In this document: piece by piece, positions 27,961 to 36,798 of the stretch
How the letters are laid out: each line of letters opens with the position of its first letter
Numbering within the stretch: position 1 is the first letter of the stretch
NCBI GenBank assembly: GCA_029256485.1
Contig: JAQSXU010000011.1
Location: forward strand, 1 to 58,798
DNA: 58,798 nt
From: Clostridiaceae bacterium
Lineage (GTDB): Bacteria > Bacillota_A > Clostridia > Clostridiales > Clostridiaceae
Direction: 5' to 3'
Position numbers and translations under genes: made by a program
Notes under the pieces: generated by a model
The model's input: the letters and a program-made list of their open reading frames with translations, nothing else
What the model was told of the DNA's origin: nothing
Database searches by the model: none

Positions 27961-30900
27961 TTAAAAGCCTTTAATTATTTTCTCAAGTCTAAACAAAGAC
28001 TCTAAATCGTTTTTCAAGTAGCTAGATGCACTTTTATTTAAGTCATATTCAATATTATTGCCTTTATCTACAGATCTAGGAATTGTAAATACCTGCCCTA
28101 AATTAGACAGTGCCAGGTTTCTCTCATGAATTAAATGATATTGTTCTTCTAATGTTTGAAGTATTTCCAAAGAGTTCTCAATACATATTTTTGAAAGATT
28201 ATAAATAGATGTAGTAGAAGCCCCTCTAATAAAAACTGGGGAAGTATAGGGCATTATTAAATTTATTGATGGTAGTAGATTTCTTTGTGGATAGCTTCCT
28301 CTCCACACTGAATCTCCTCCAATAAAAGGATACAATGCATTTTCATTAAACCACATTTTCATTCTTGGTATAAAATATATACTCTCCACATTTCTATTCT
28401 GCATATCCATTAAATCTTTTCCTCTTCCAGACATAATTCCGGCAATAATCTTTTTTACAGTAACATTTTCCTTTTTGAAAAGAGGATCTAATGCTCTCAT
28501 TCTATATCCTTTGTGAAGAATATTATCAACGAGAATTATTGGTCTGTTAAATGACTTTAACATTTTAACCTGATCTTTAAGCTGAAGATAGTGAGGAAAT
28601 TCACATATATTAAAGTCCTTCATTGACGGCTCAAAAAACTTTTCAGTATGAAGAGCCTTGGTAACTGTATTAGGTATAATATATCTGTCTAATATATCAC
28701 CGTACGGCACACACATGGCATCACCAAGTTTTTTAGTAAAACTGATTTCAGTAGGTACGCCATTTTCTTTACATATTTTATTTATCATGCATTGATGAAG
28801 ATAATTTATATCAAAAGGAAGTACTAACTCACCAGGATATAATTTTATTAATGAATTCATCAACTTCTTTCTTGAGGATATAATAACCTGACGAAGATCA
28901 TAGTTACTTCTAAATGGTTCCTTTAAAATATTTTCAATATCAAAATTTATAACACAAGGAGAACTCATATTTACTACACAAATATGGGATTCTTCACAGC
29001 CTTCGATGCTTGTAAATCCTATTAATTTTAAATGTTCCTCTATGGAAGGTATAATAAAATCCTTTAAAAATGGCTTATATATTGCATATTCATAGTCTCT
29101 AGATATTGAAAATGCCAGTGTTTCAGTAATGATAATTTGTTCTAAATTCTTATTTTTTTCCGCATTTTTTACATAAATACCATCAATACAAATAATTCTT
29201 CCCAAACTATTTGTCCTTATAAATTCAGCTACTCTGGTATTATAAGTTTCTCCATATATCATACTTGATCGTAACCAATGAAATATTGAAAATCCTAGTA
29301 TTTCACCTGATTCTAGCTCTTTTAGCAAGAATAATCTTCCAGAAGGCTTTTTAAAAATTTCCTTAATTTTATTAATAAATTGTTTCTTATTGCCTTCATT
29401 CAAAATTTTATACAAATTTTCGGCTATATCAAAACTAAACTCTTCTATTAAGATAGTATCAAATAAAATGTTTTTAATAGTTGTTTTATCTTGAGGTTCT
29501 CTTTGATAAAAGCCGTTCTCGTAAATATACTGCTGAGCAAGGGGATCCACTAAGGTAGATATATCCTTGTTTTCATCAATATAATTACGTATTTGAGTAG
29601 AACTTATTTCTGAGTATTTTGTTGGTAAAGTTAAAAATATTACATTACTCCTAAATCTTTTAACAAAGTCTAATACTTTTTTTGTTTTATTCCTTTGAAA
29701 AATAATATGCGGCAAGCTATAAATTAAGCCTTCATTTGCCGAGTTTTTATTATAGCATGAGGCATTAAGAAGCACATCGCTTCCTATAGCTATGTATACC
29801 TGTGAATAGGGGAAGTTATTTATGAGTCTTTTTAAATCATCTTCATTTGATAAGTTTGTTGGCTCATTATCTGGATATATATATATATTTAATTCATTTG
29901 CAATAGACATACTCATAATGTCTCTTCTCAATAAGCTTGGAAGAGTTTTTTTAGACCAGGAAAATTCATCAACAGCTAAATATACTTCATAATTTTCATT
30001 CCTGATGTATGTTGCAATTTGTTTATGGCTTAATGAAAATGGATCAAAGGTTCCAGGGAAAAAAGCAACTTTTTTAGGTATTGGTATATTAATTTTTCCT
30101 ATAAAAAATGTGTAATCTGAAATGAACCTGTAAATATGATTTAATCCAGCTGAATTTGTTAAAAATAACAAATCTTCTATTCTATTATCTGAAACTAGTG
30201 TTAGAAGTTTCTTAGCTATTAAGCTGAATATATGCTCTTTTTTATAAAGAGATAAATAATTAGTGCCGAAAATATCTTTTCCCAATACACTGAAAGCAGC
30301 TTGTTTTACCTGAATATTATAATCACCCAGGCCGCATAATAATATACCCAGCATTTTTCTTAGTCTATTTTCATAATCATTTTCATTTTCTCCAAAACGT
30401 TCTGCATAACAGTCATAATTTGAGATTGTTATACCAATGGTTTTTAAAATTAATGATTTTAAATTTGTATTAGAACTTTTTATTTTCTCAGCTAAATCCT
30501 CTATAATTTCATCTAATTCTTTAGGCTGCAGCCATAAAACAGCCTTTCCAGTAAACCTTGGAATATATTCTGTAAATCTATTTCCCTCAATTTCTAATGC
30601 TCTTAATAATTCAACTGCTACTTCATTTCTTTCGGATATTGAAAGCCTCGGCATGATTTTTAGTATAGCATACCCAGCATGATTTCTAACACTTTCAATA
30701 GCACTAACTTTAAGAAGATTACAAAAGTGAATGGAAGTATGTAAACTGCTGTTAGGATGACCTTCAAAGGTATATTCAAGTAAAAGATCAATTTGATTTT
30801 TCTTTTTAATCCAATCAGTAGCACTTTTTAAATTACTTAAAAATATTTCAGTTATCTTTTTATCATTCAGCTTTATTTCTCTTTTATACTGGTCTGACAA

Positions 30901-32826
30901 TTTAAAGAAAGAAAATTTATCACTAATTTTTTTTAAAAGTAAAGTAGTATTGATGTTCTTTTCTTTACTAAGGTTATCCTCTAAATACTTTTCTATAGAA
31001 TCGATAAAATTTTTTGGAACAGTGACCTTACATGACAAATCCAGTATTGTGTCTAAAGCAGCTTCTCTTAATGTATAATTTCTTTTATTAATACATACTA
31101 AAATATAATCGTATAATATGTTAATGTCTTCATCCCATGGTTCCAAAGGTATGCTCTTTGCACTTTGAAGCAGAAAGATATGTGAATCTACATTCCTTAT
31201 TAAAAAATCCTTATAATAATCTAATAAGATTTTTCTATAGTTTAGCAATTGATCTTTATTACAATGTGTAAATAATGAATTAATCATTATACTTAATGAA
31301 TATCCTAAATAAAATTTATGTGAGGTTACCAGATTGTGGCCATGATTTAACATCATGTCAATGTACTGTTTAAATAAATCTTTGCTGCTTATGGATAACT
31401 GGTGGATACTAACATTCTCTGGTAGTTCCTTTCGATAGTTTTCATCAAAAATTGCTATTAATATGCCGATTAATTCTGCACAATGCCTTCTTATATCATC
31501 TTCAGGATGAGTTAAGTTATCGTAGAGAAATGATATAGTTTGCAATTTTTGTTTTTGAGTTAAATATGTGGAATACTCTTGAAATATTCTAATGTATTCC
31601 CTCAGATTTTTCCAATCCTTTTCACTTCTTGCAGTTTCCAATATTGCATCAAGCGAAAATTCATCTCTAAGTTCATGCATTAATTTAATATTGTGCATTA
31701 TAGCCAAATTTTTTATGCCGTTAATTATTTCATCTCCCTGCAATAATGAATAATTATTACATAAAATTTTAATATCCTTATTTGTCGCTTTTATTGAAAA
31801 TATATCTATCTTTAGGTTGATTAAAAAATCTTCAAAGTCCTTAAGTTTAGCATATATTCTTCTATATCTTTTTTCCTTCTCTTTATCTAGGTTTTCCAAT
31901 TTACTTAAAATAACATAAAATGAATCCTCTAAATCATATATTTTCATCCTGCCATCTTTGTACATGGAATCACCTTTAACTCTAAAATCTGCATAAATTA
32001 GGATAAGTGATTCAATGGGTAGATTTTCTAATTCCAAGTCCCATGTAGAATGATTTAAAGCAATATTTCTAATGTAATTTATCCCATATCTCTTGAACCA
32101 TTGATCAGTATAATAATAATGTAATCTTGGAGTTTTTTTTATTTCTGAAACCCTGCAGCCATATTTACCAATATCGTGTCCAGCTGCAGCACCAGAAACT
32201 CTTCCTAAATCTATTGGTATATTGATATTTTTTAATTGTCTGGCAATATTCATAGCAAGATAATGAACACCGCAAACATGATCTAAAGTAGTATACTTCA
32301 TAACTACCTTGCTAAGTTTCATCATTTCATAAGTATAATTATGTTTAAAGGCTTTAATGAATTTTTTATACTCATCACTATTCTCCAAATTGTTTTCTTC
32401 ACCCTGATCAAGAAAATTAATAGGGTATTTATACTGCCATGATTCATTTTCTATATCCTTTTCAGCCTCACAAATTACTCTTAAAACTCTTAAATATATT
32501 TCACAAATTGAGTTCAAATTATCTAATAATATTATGCTTACAGCTTCAGGAAAGCTTTTATTTAGAGTGTATTGATAGATATACCCTAACCAATCCTGCT
32601 GATTATATGGATAGCTCAATTTATCCAGTAATGGTTTACATATAGATAAAGTACTTTCACAACTAAAATTTTTGTTTTCAAATATAGAATTAAATCCACT
32701 GATAAATTCATTACTTCTTAAAAATTTATCAATAGAATTTTTATCAAGCTTCCACTTTTGAACCCATCTTATGCTTGTAAGCTTTCTAACTAATCTATTA
32801 TAATGAAATTGGTTTAAGTTATTCAT
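27961..32826 (-). CDS. Giant multidomain protein: HD hydrolase, helical repeats, NadD-like nucleotidyltransferase, GNAT-like region, PRTase-like domain
   Basis: The 1621-residue protein shows these parts in order. Residues about 170-285 form an HD phosphohydrolase-like domain (H183, H217-D218 in AAGHDIG, H236/H259, D280 in YAD). Residues about 390-915 form a long helical stretch with HEAT-like periodicity. Residues about 917-1105 form a nucleotidyltransferase with GTFDPFSLSH (925-934) and ISSTQIR (1074-1080), the NadD/PPAT-type motifs. Residues about 1120-1290 form a GNAT-like region. Residues about 1390-1500 contain ILVDNILHKGYRM, which resembles the PRPP loop of phosphoribosyltransferases. 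HD proteins (YqeK) are normally neighbours of NadD, so a nucleotide or NAD-related role is plausible, but no pathway is known to me. AGGAGGTAC precedes the ATG at 32826. It heads a three-gene operon with an LDH-fold and a flavoprotein gene. Confidence 0.8.
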   Translation of the reverse strand: MNNLNQFHYNRLVRKLTSIRWVQKWKLDKNSIDKFLRSNEFISGFNSIFENKNFSCESTLSICKPLLDKLSYPYNQQDWLGYIYQYTLNKSFPEAVSIILLDNLNSICEIYLRVLRVICEAEKDIENESWQYKYPINFLDQGEENNLENSDEYKKFIKAFKHNYTYEMMKLSKVVMKYTTLDHVCGVHYLAMNIARQLKNINIPIDLGRVSGAAAGHDIGKYGCRVSEIKKTPRLHYYYTDQWFKRYGINYIRNIALNHSTWDLELENLPIESLILIYADFRVKGDSMYKDGRMKIYDLEDSFYVILSKLENLDKEKEKRYRRIYAKLKDFEDFLINLKIDIFSIKATNKDIKILCNNYSLLQGDEIINGIKNLAIMHNIKLMHELRDEFSLDAILETARSEKDWKNLREYIRIFQEYSTYLTQKQKLQTISFLYDNLTHPEDDIRRHCAELIGILIAIFDENYRKELPENVSIHQLSISSKDLFKQYIDMMLNHGHNLVTSHKFYLGYSLSIMINSLFTHCNKDQLLNYRKILLDYYKDFLIRNVDSHIFLLQSAKSIPLEPWDEDINILYDYILVCINKRNYTLREAALDTILDLSCKVTVPKNFIDSIEKYLEDNLSKEKNINTTLLLKKISDKFSFFKLSDQYKREIKLNDKKITEIFLSNLKSATDWIKKKNQIDLLLEYTFEGHPNSSLHTSIHFCNLLKVSAIESVRNHAGYAILKIMPRLSISERNEVAVELLRALEIEGNRFTEYIPRFTGKAVLWLQPKELDEIIEDLAEKIKSSNTNLKSLILKTIGITISNYDCYAERFGENENDYENRLRKMLGILLCGLGDYNIQVKQAAFSVLGKDIFGTNYLSLYKKEHIFSLIAKKLLTLVSDNRIEDLLFLTNSAGLNHIYRFISDYTFFIGKINIPIPKKVAFFPGTFDPFSLSHKQIATYIRNENYEVYLAVDEFSWSKKTLPSLLRRDIMSMSIANELNIYIYPDNEPTNLSNEDDLKRLINNFPYSQVYIAIGSDVLLNASCYNKNSANEGLIYSLPHIIFQRNKTKKVLDFVKRFRSNVIFLTLPTKYSEISSTQIRNYIDENKDISTLVDPLAQQYIYENGFYQREPQDKTTIKNILFDTILIEEFSFDIAENLYKILNEGNKKQFINKIKEIFKKPSGRLFLLKELESGEILGFSIFHWLRSSMIYGETYNTRVAEFIRTNSLGRIICIDGIYVKNAEKNKNLEQIIITETLAFSISRDYEYAIYKPFLKDFIIPSIEEHLKLIGFTSIEGCEESHICVVNMSSPCVINFDIENILKEPFRSNYDLRQVIISSRKKLMNSLIKLYPGELVLPFDINYLHQCMINKICKENGVPTEISFTKKLGDAMCVPYGDILDRYIIPNTVTKALHTEKFFEPSMKDFNICEFPHYLQLKDQVKMLKSFNRPIILVDNILHKGYRMRALDPLFKKENVTVKKIIAGIMSGRGKDLMDMQNRNVESIYFIPRMKMWFNENALYPFIGGDSVWRGSYPQRNLLPSINLIMPYTSPVFIRGASTTSIYNLSKICIENSLEILQTLEEQYHLIHERNLALSNLGQVFTIPRSVDKGNNIEYDLNKSASSYLKNDLESLFRLEKIIKGF

Positions 32827-32931
32827 TATGTACCTCCTATATTTACCTTTAGTAGGGGAGTTCTATTACTATTTAAAATAAAATATTATATATTAGAATT
32901 ATATACTTTTATACTCTTATTTAATAGATAT

Positions 32932-33405
32932 TCAGTTATATAAATATTTACAAAGAGAATAGATATTTAAAGAATTAGGAATATTAGTCATATTAATAAA
33001 ATCCATTTCATAGTTTCCATCCCAGGGATAAATAGAAATTAAATTTTCATTATAAACATTAGCAATATACTTTTCATTTCCAAAATTAAAAAATATTTTA
33101 TATAATGGTTTATCTAATTCCTTATCAGGCTTTTTTATAAAGTTAGATTTATTAAGCTTTTTCAAAAATAACTTAAATTGTTCTACGTACTCCTTATTAA
33201 ATTCAATCTCTTTATAATAGTTTGTATCTAATATTGTTGATTTACAGTTATTTTTACTAGATAAATCTTCCCATAATAAATTAGTGTAGTAAAAGTCATT
33301 AGGTTTTGATGGATGTAAAATTTTAAAGTCCATTATATTAGAGCAACCTGCAAAAAATATTGAAATTGTACAAATCAATAATATAATTAATATATTTCTC
33401 CTCAT
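32932..33405 (-). CDS. Putative lipoprotein
   Basis: The 157-residue product has a classical lipoprotein signal: MRRN, a hydrophobic core LIILLICTISIFF and the lipobox FAGC, giving a mature N-terminal Cys at residue 21. The rest is Lys/Asn-rich and strand-helix mixed, with no recognised motif. ATG 33405 was chosen because AAGGTGAG lies before it; a GTG nine bases upstream lies inside that site. It is monocistronic and transcribed away from the small-RNA locus. Function unknown. Confidence 0.6.
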   Translation of the reverse strand: MRRNILIILLICTISIFFAGCSNIMDFKILHPSKPNDFYYTNLLWEDLSSKNNCKSTILDTNYYKEIEFNKEYVEQFKLFLKKLNKSNFIKKPDKELDKPLYKIFFNFGNEKYIANVYNENLISIYPWDGNYEMDFINMTNIPNSLNIYSLCKYLYN

Positions 33406-33481
33406 AATACTCACCTTTATTGAATGTTATAAAATAACATATGAATTATAAAAAATATTTATTACAATGAAAGTTTATATG

Positions 33482-33510
33482 TTGACACTTGCATATAATT
33501 CTGTTATTAT
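33482..33510 (+). promoter_or_regulatory. Consensus sigma-A promoter of the small-RNA candidate
   Basis: TTGACA (33482-33487), a 17-base spacer and TATTAT (33505-33510), one of the best sigma-A promoters in the window, with no gene directly behind it. Confidence 0.65.
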
Positions 33511-33516
33511 AAATTT

Positions 33517-33607
33517 ATATTCAATGCGAATTGGATATGTCCCCCAATTCATATATACACTATATACATAATTAACATCATCTACATCTTAGATGGTGTA
33601 TTTTTTT
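33517..33607 (+). ncRNA. Candidate small RNA of about 90 nt
   Basis: Between the promoter above and the DUF156 gene lies a stand-alone unit with no credible ORF. Hairpin one has GAATTGG and CCAATTC (33528-33534, 33544-33550) around a 9-base loop ending in UCCC. An intrinsic terminator follows, with ACATCATCTA and TAGATGGTGT (33575-33584, 33590-33599), then A and seven T. The C-rich loop is like the UCCC loops with which Gram-positive sRNAs bind Shine-Dalgarno sequences. It could also be an attenuated leader, but the next gene has its own promoter. Confidence 0.5.
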
Positions 33608-33698
33608 CTTTATTAAAATTGAAGTGTATTGCTTTATTTTACATCAGTCTTACATTTTAATATTCAATTGTCAGTATTTTTTGTAAAATGTCACATGG

Positions 33699-33746
33699 TT
33701 GATAATATTGTATTTTAATGATAAAATAAATACGGGGTATAGGTAT
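33699..33746 (+). promoter_or_regulatory. Promoter of the DUF156 repressor gene with likely auto-operator
   Basis: TTGATA (33699-33704), 17 bases, TAAAAT (33722-33727), and at the expected start site GGGGTATAGGTATA (33734-33747). The GGGTATA and TATAGGTAT elements recur, in the same orientation and place, at the selenoprotein promoter. Confidence 0.5.
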
Positions 33747-33772
33747 AAATATTAAATTATGAGGTGTAACTA

Positions 33773-34048
33773 ATGGATGAGAACAAAACTATTTCAAAAA
33801 AAGATGTTTTAGTTAGATTAAGAAGAATAGAAGGTCAGGTAAAAGGTATAGAAAAAATGGTAGAAGGCGAAGTTTGTTGTAAGGATATTTTAATACAGGT
33901 GGCAGCTATACGAGCTGCTATGAACAAAGTAGGTTCAATGATATTTGAAAACTATGCAAAGGGTTGTTTTAACTGCAAAGATGGAAATTTAGTAAAGCCA
34001 GAGAGTGTGGATGATTTAATTTCAACATTAAATATGTTTATTAAATAA
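33773..34048 (+). CDS. CsoR/CstR-family (DUF156) transcriptional repressor
   Basis: The 91-residue, all-helical protein of the metal-sensitive repressor family has the core VLVRLRRIEGQVKGIEKMVEGEVCCKDILIQVAAIRAAMNKVG. By numbering against copper-sensing CsoR (Cys36, His61, Cys65), this protein keeps C36 and C65 but has Y61, so the copper site is incomplete. The pattern of two Cys without His is that of CstR, a persulfide sensor. Extra Cys residues are C35 and C68. GAGGTGTAA precedes ATG 33773. No copper exporter or chaperone is next to it. It probably represses itself and perhaps the selenoprotein gene at 14.7-15.0 kb. Confidence 0.88.
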   Translation: MDENKTISKKDVLVRLRRIEGQVKGIEKMVEGEVCCKDILIQVAAIRAAMNKVGSMIFENYAKGCFNCKDGNLVKPESVDDLISTLNMFIK

Positions 34049-34078
34049 AAAATAGAAAGCATAAGCTTTCTATTTTTT
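34047..34078. terminator. Bidirectional terminator between DUF156 and yjjB-like genes
   Basis: AAAAAATAGAAAGC and GCTTTCTATTTTTT pair perfectly over 14 bp around a 4-base loop. It overlaps the ends of both convergent genes. Confidence 0.88.
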
Positions 34079-34501
34079 ATTTTTATTTATAAATACAATT
34101 TTAATTATAGTTGAAATAAACAATATACCAACTGCAATAGCACCTGCAATAGTAATAGTTTCAACACCTATAGAAAGAGCAGTTTGTACATTTCCTTTAA
34201 CTGATTCCAACATTGTGTTATACATACCTCCGCCTGGAACTACTGGAATTATAGCACAAATAACAAAAGTTGTTATAGGTGCTTTTAAAACCCTGGCCAT
34301 TATTTCAGAATATAGTGTGACTATAGAAGCTGCTAAAAAATAAGAAAAAATCATAGATGAAAAAAGTCTTAATGATAAAAGATAAACCGCCCAGCTGATG
34401 CCGCCGCCTAAAGATGCAAATGCTAATTTTTTACCCCTAATATTAAAAATAATACCAAAGGCTAGTGTAGCTAAAGATGCATATATAAAATTTAAAAGCA
34501 T
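34070..34501 (-). CDS. Threonine/serine exporter, YjjB/ThrE C-terminal-type subunit
   Basis: The 143-residue membrane protein has about four to five helices, starting MLLNFIYASLATLAFGIIFNIRGKKLAFASLGGGISWAVYLL. PVVPGGGMYNTM is the conserved loop of the ThrE-2/YjjB family. It forms the smaller half of a two-component amino-acid exporter with the product of the gene just upstream, whose stop lies 2 bases before this ATG. In one-piece ThrE the two halves are fused. The substrates threonine and serine are known for ThrE only. Confidence 0.88.
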   Translation of the reverse strand: MLLNFIYASLATLAFGIIFNIRGKKLAFASLGGGISWAVYLLSLRLFSSMIFSYFLAASIVTLYSEIMARVLKAPITTFVICAIIPVVPGGGMYNTMLESVKGNVQTALSIGVETITIAGAIAVGILFISTIIKIVFINKNKK

Positions 34502-34503
34502 TA

Positions 34504-35271
34504 TTAAAATCCTCCATTAGCTAAAAACCAAATTTTAAACACTATACCTGTTCCCACAGCAATAGCCACTGCTACTAGAAAAGCTTCTATTCCTCTTGAA
34601 ATTCCTGCAACTAAGTCACCTGAAATAGTATCTCTGATAGCGTTGGTAATATTAAGTCCTGGAACAAGAAGCATAATTGAGCCTATAACTATTTTGTCAA
34701 CGCTGCTGCCAAAATTGAATCTTACGCTTACTAAAGCTAGCAATGCTGCCAATGCTCCTCCAACTATATTTATAAAAAAACTATTAGTTTGAAATCTGTT
34801 TAATAAAATAGTGGAAGTGGTTATTGTACCGCCAATAATGAAAGATACAATAAAATCCCTAAATGACCCCCCGAACATTAGTGTAAAAAAGCCAGCACCT
34901 ATACATGAGAAAAGTACAATTGCTTTATTAGAATACTTTTTAACTTCATCTATTTTTGATAACTGATTTTCTACATATTCTAAAGTATATCCTTTTATAC
35001 GAATATTCCTTGATAAATCGTTAACTCTTGATATTTTCTCCAGGTTTGTTGTCCTTACTTTAATTCTTTTAACAATTGATATCGTTTGTCCAAACTCACT
35101 GGTTGCAGACATCATTATACCTGTAGGAGTAACAAAGCTTTCTGTATTCTCAATATTGTATGCATGACATATTCTATTTATTGTTTCCTCAACTCTGTAA
35201 GTTTCTCCGCCATTTTCAAGTACTATTTTGCCTGCTTCAGCTGCAATATGCATTATTCTGTTTATATCCAT
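34504..35271 (-). CDS. Threonine/serine exporter, YjjP/ThrE N-terminal-type subunit
   Basis: The 255-residue protein has a cytoplasmic N-terminal domain of about 115 residues (IAAEAGKIVLENGGETYRVEETINRICHAY, the family start) and then about five membrane helices ending in SRGIEAFLVAVAIAVGTGIVFKIW. PGLNITNAIRDTISGDLVAG is the conserved loop. It is the large half of the split ThrE-type exporter. Its neighbour across the divergent region is glyA, which interconverts serine and glycine, so serine overflow may be a theme of this locus (inference). Confidence 0.9.
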   Translation of the reverse strand: MDINRIMHIAAEAGKIVLENGGETYRVEETINRICHAYNIENTESFVTPTGIMMSATSEFGQTISIVKRIKVRTTNLEKISRVNDLSRNIRIKGYTLEYVENQLSKIDEVKKYSNKAIVLFSCIGAGFFTLMFGGSFRDFIVSFIIGGTITTSTILLNRFQTNSFFINIVGGALAALLALVSVRFNFGSSVDKIVIGSIMLLVPGLNITNAIRDTISGDLVAGISRGIEAFLVAVAIAVGTGIVFKIWFLANGGF

Positions 35272-35500
35272 ATCAAATAAACTCCTGTAAGTTAAATATT
35301 CAATGGTATTATATCATATACACTAACCTATATACATATATAAATTTGTTTTAGAATATTAAAAATATTATGTTATGTTATTGCTAGTAGATGTTAAAGC
35401 ATTTATAATTTAAGATGAGAGTTTATTTTAATAAACTATTTCGAAATATTTAACTTATAATAAACAAAATTATTATAACCAGGAAGAAAGGGTGGAAAGC

Positions 35501-36733
35501 ATGAATTTTGAGAACTTAAAAAAAGAAGATGCCCAGATTTACGGTATTATAGAAAAGGAATCCACAAGACAAGAGGACAATATTGAGTTAATTGCATCTG
35601 AGAATTTTACAAGTAAAGCTGTAATGGAAGCAATGGGATCTCAGCTTACAAATAAGTATGCAGAAGGATATCCTGGAAAAAGATTTTATGGTGGCTGCAG
35701 ATTTGTTGATGAAGCAGAAATAATTGCAATTGAAAGAGTGAAAAAGCTCTTTAATGCGGAACATGCTAACGTACAACCGCATTCAGGATCACAAGCAAAT
35801 ATGGCAGTATATATGTCAGTATTAAAGCCAGGAGATACAGTATTAGGTATGAATTTAAGTCATGGCGGTCATTTAACCCATGGCAGTCCTGTAAGTTTTT
35901 CAGGACAGCTCTATAAATTCGTTTCATATGGCTTAAATAAAGAAACTGAAAGAATAGATTATAAACAAGTTAGAACATTAGCTTTAGAACATAAACCTAA
36001 GATGATAGTTGCCGGAGCAAGTGCATATCCAAGGATAATTGACTTTAAATTGTTTAGAGAAATTGCTGATGAAGTAGGAGCACTGCTAATGGTTGATATG
36101 GCACATATTGCTGGATTGGTGGCAGCAGGTGAACATCCTTCTCCAGTTCCATATGCTGATTTTGTAACAACTACAACTCACAAAACCCTTAGGGGACCAA
36201 GAGGTGGAGTAATTCTTTGCAAGGAGGCGTATGCAAAGGCACTTGATAAAACTATATTTCCCGGAATTCAAGGAGGCCCTCTAATGCATACAATTGCCGC
36301 TAAAGCAGTTTGCTTTGGAGAAGCACTTACTGATGACTATAAAAAGTATATTAAACAAGTAGTGATAAATGCTAAAATCTTAGGTGAAGAACTTTTAAAA
36401 TACGACTTCAGATTAGTGTCAGGAGGAACAGATAATCATCTTATTTTAGTAGACTTAACAAATAAAAACATTACTGGTAAGGATGCAGAAAAGCTTCTTG
36501 AATCCATCGGAATTACTGTGAATAAAAATGCAGTACCTTATGACAAACTTAGCCCTTTTATAACTAGTGGTATTAGAATTGGAACACCAGCAGCTACCAC
36601 TAGAGGTTTTAAGGAAGATGAAATGAAGAAAATAGCCTATTTTATTGATTATGTAATTAATCATAGGGCTGAAGATCTTTCAATGATATCTGCTGAAATT
36701 AAAAAGCTGTGTGATAAATATCCAATATATTAA
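35501..36733 (+). CDS. glyA: Serine hydroxymethyltransferase
   Basis: The 410-residue PLP enzyme converts serine and THF to glycine and 5,10-methylene-THF. Family motifs are complete: [47 protein letters not shown], the PLP-Lys segment [15 protein letters not shown] and [14 protein letters not shown] chose ATG 35501 because GGGTGG is 5 bases upstream; the frame's upstream GTG at 35492 lies in that site. It sits alone between a divergent exporter and a terminator. Confidence 0.97.
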   Translation: MNFENLKKEDAQIYGIIEKESTRQEDNIELIASENFTSKAVMEAMGSQLTNKYAEGYPGKRFYGGCRFVDEAEIIAIERVKKLFNAEHANVQPHSGSQANMAVYMSVLKPGDTVLGMNLSHGGHLTHGSPVSFSGQLYKFVSYGLNKETERIDYKQVRTLALEHKPKMIVAGASAYPRIIDFKLFREIADEVGALLMVDMAHIAGLVAAGEHPSPVPYADFVTTTTHKTLRGPRGGVILCKEAYAKALDKTIFPGIQGGPLMHTIAAKAVCFGEALTDDYKKYIKQVVINAKILGEELLKYDFRLVSGGTDNHLILVDLTNKNITGKDAEKLLESIGITVNKNAVPYDKLSPFITSGIRIGTPAATTRGFKEDEMKKIAYFIDYVINHRAEDLSMISAEIKKLCDKYPIY

Positions 36734-36737
36734 TACT

Positions 36738-36774
36738 AAAAGTGAAGGTATGAAATAATCATATCTTCACTTTT
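36738..36774 (+). terminator. Terminator of glyA
   Basis: AAAAGTGAAGGTATGA and TCATATCTTCACTTTT pair (one G-T pair) around a 5-base loop just after the stop codon. Confidence 0.8.
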
Positions 36775-36798
36775 AAAAATTATTTAGGAGAATTCCAT

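Noticed and set aside
33522..33569. 15-codon ORF inside the small-RNA candidate
   Set aside because: ATG 33524 (MRIGYVPQFIYTLYT) has no Shine-Dalgarno sequence and the frame coincides with the hairpin, so it is probably chance.
35272..35500. Glycine or other riboswitch upstream of glyA
   Set aside because: The divergent region is very AT-rich and lacks the conserved GG-rich cores of glycine, THF or SAM riboswitches.
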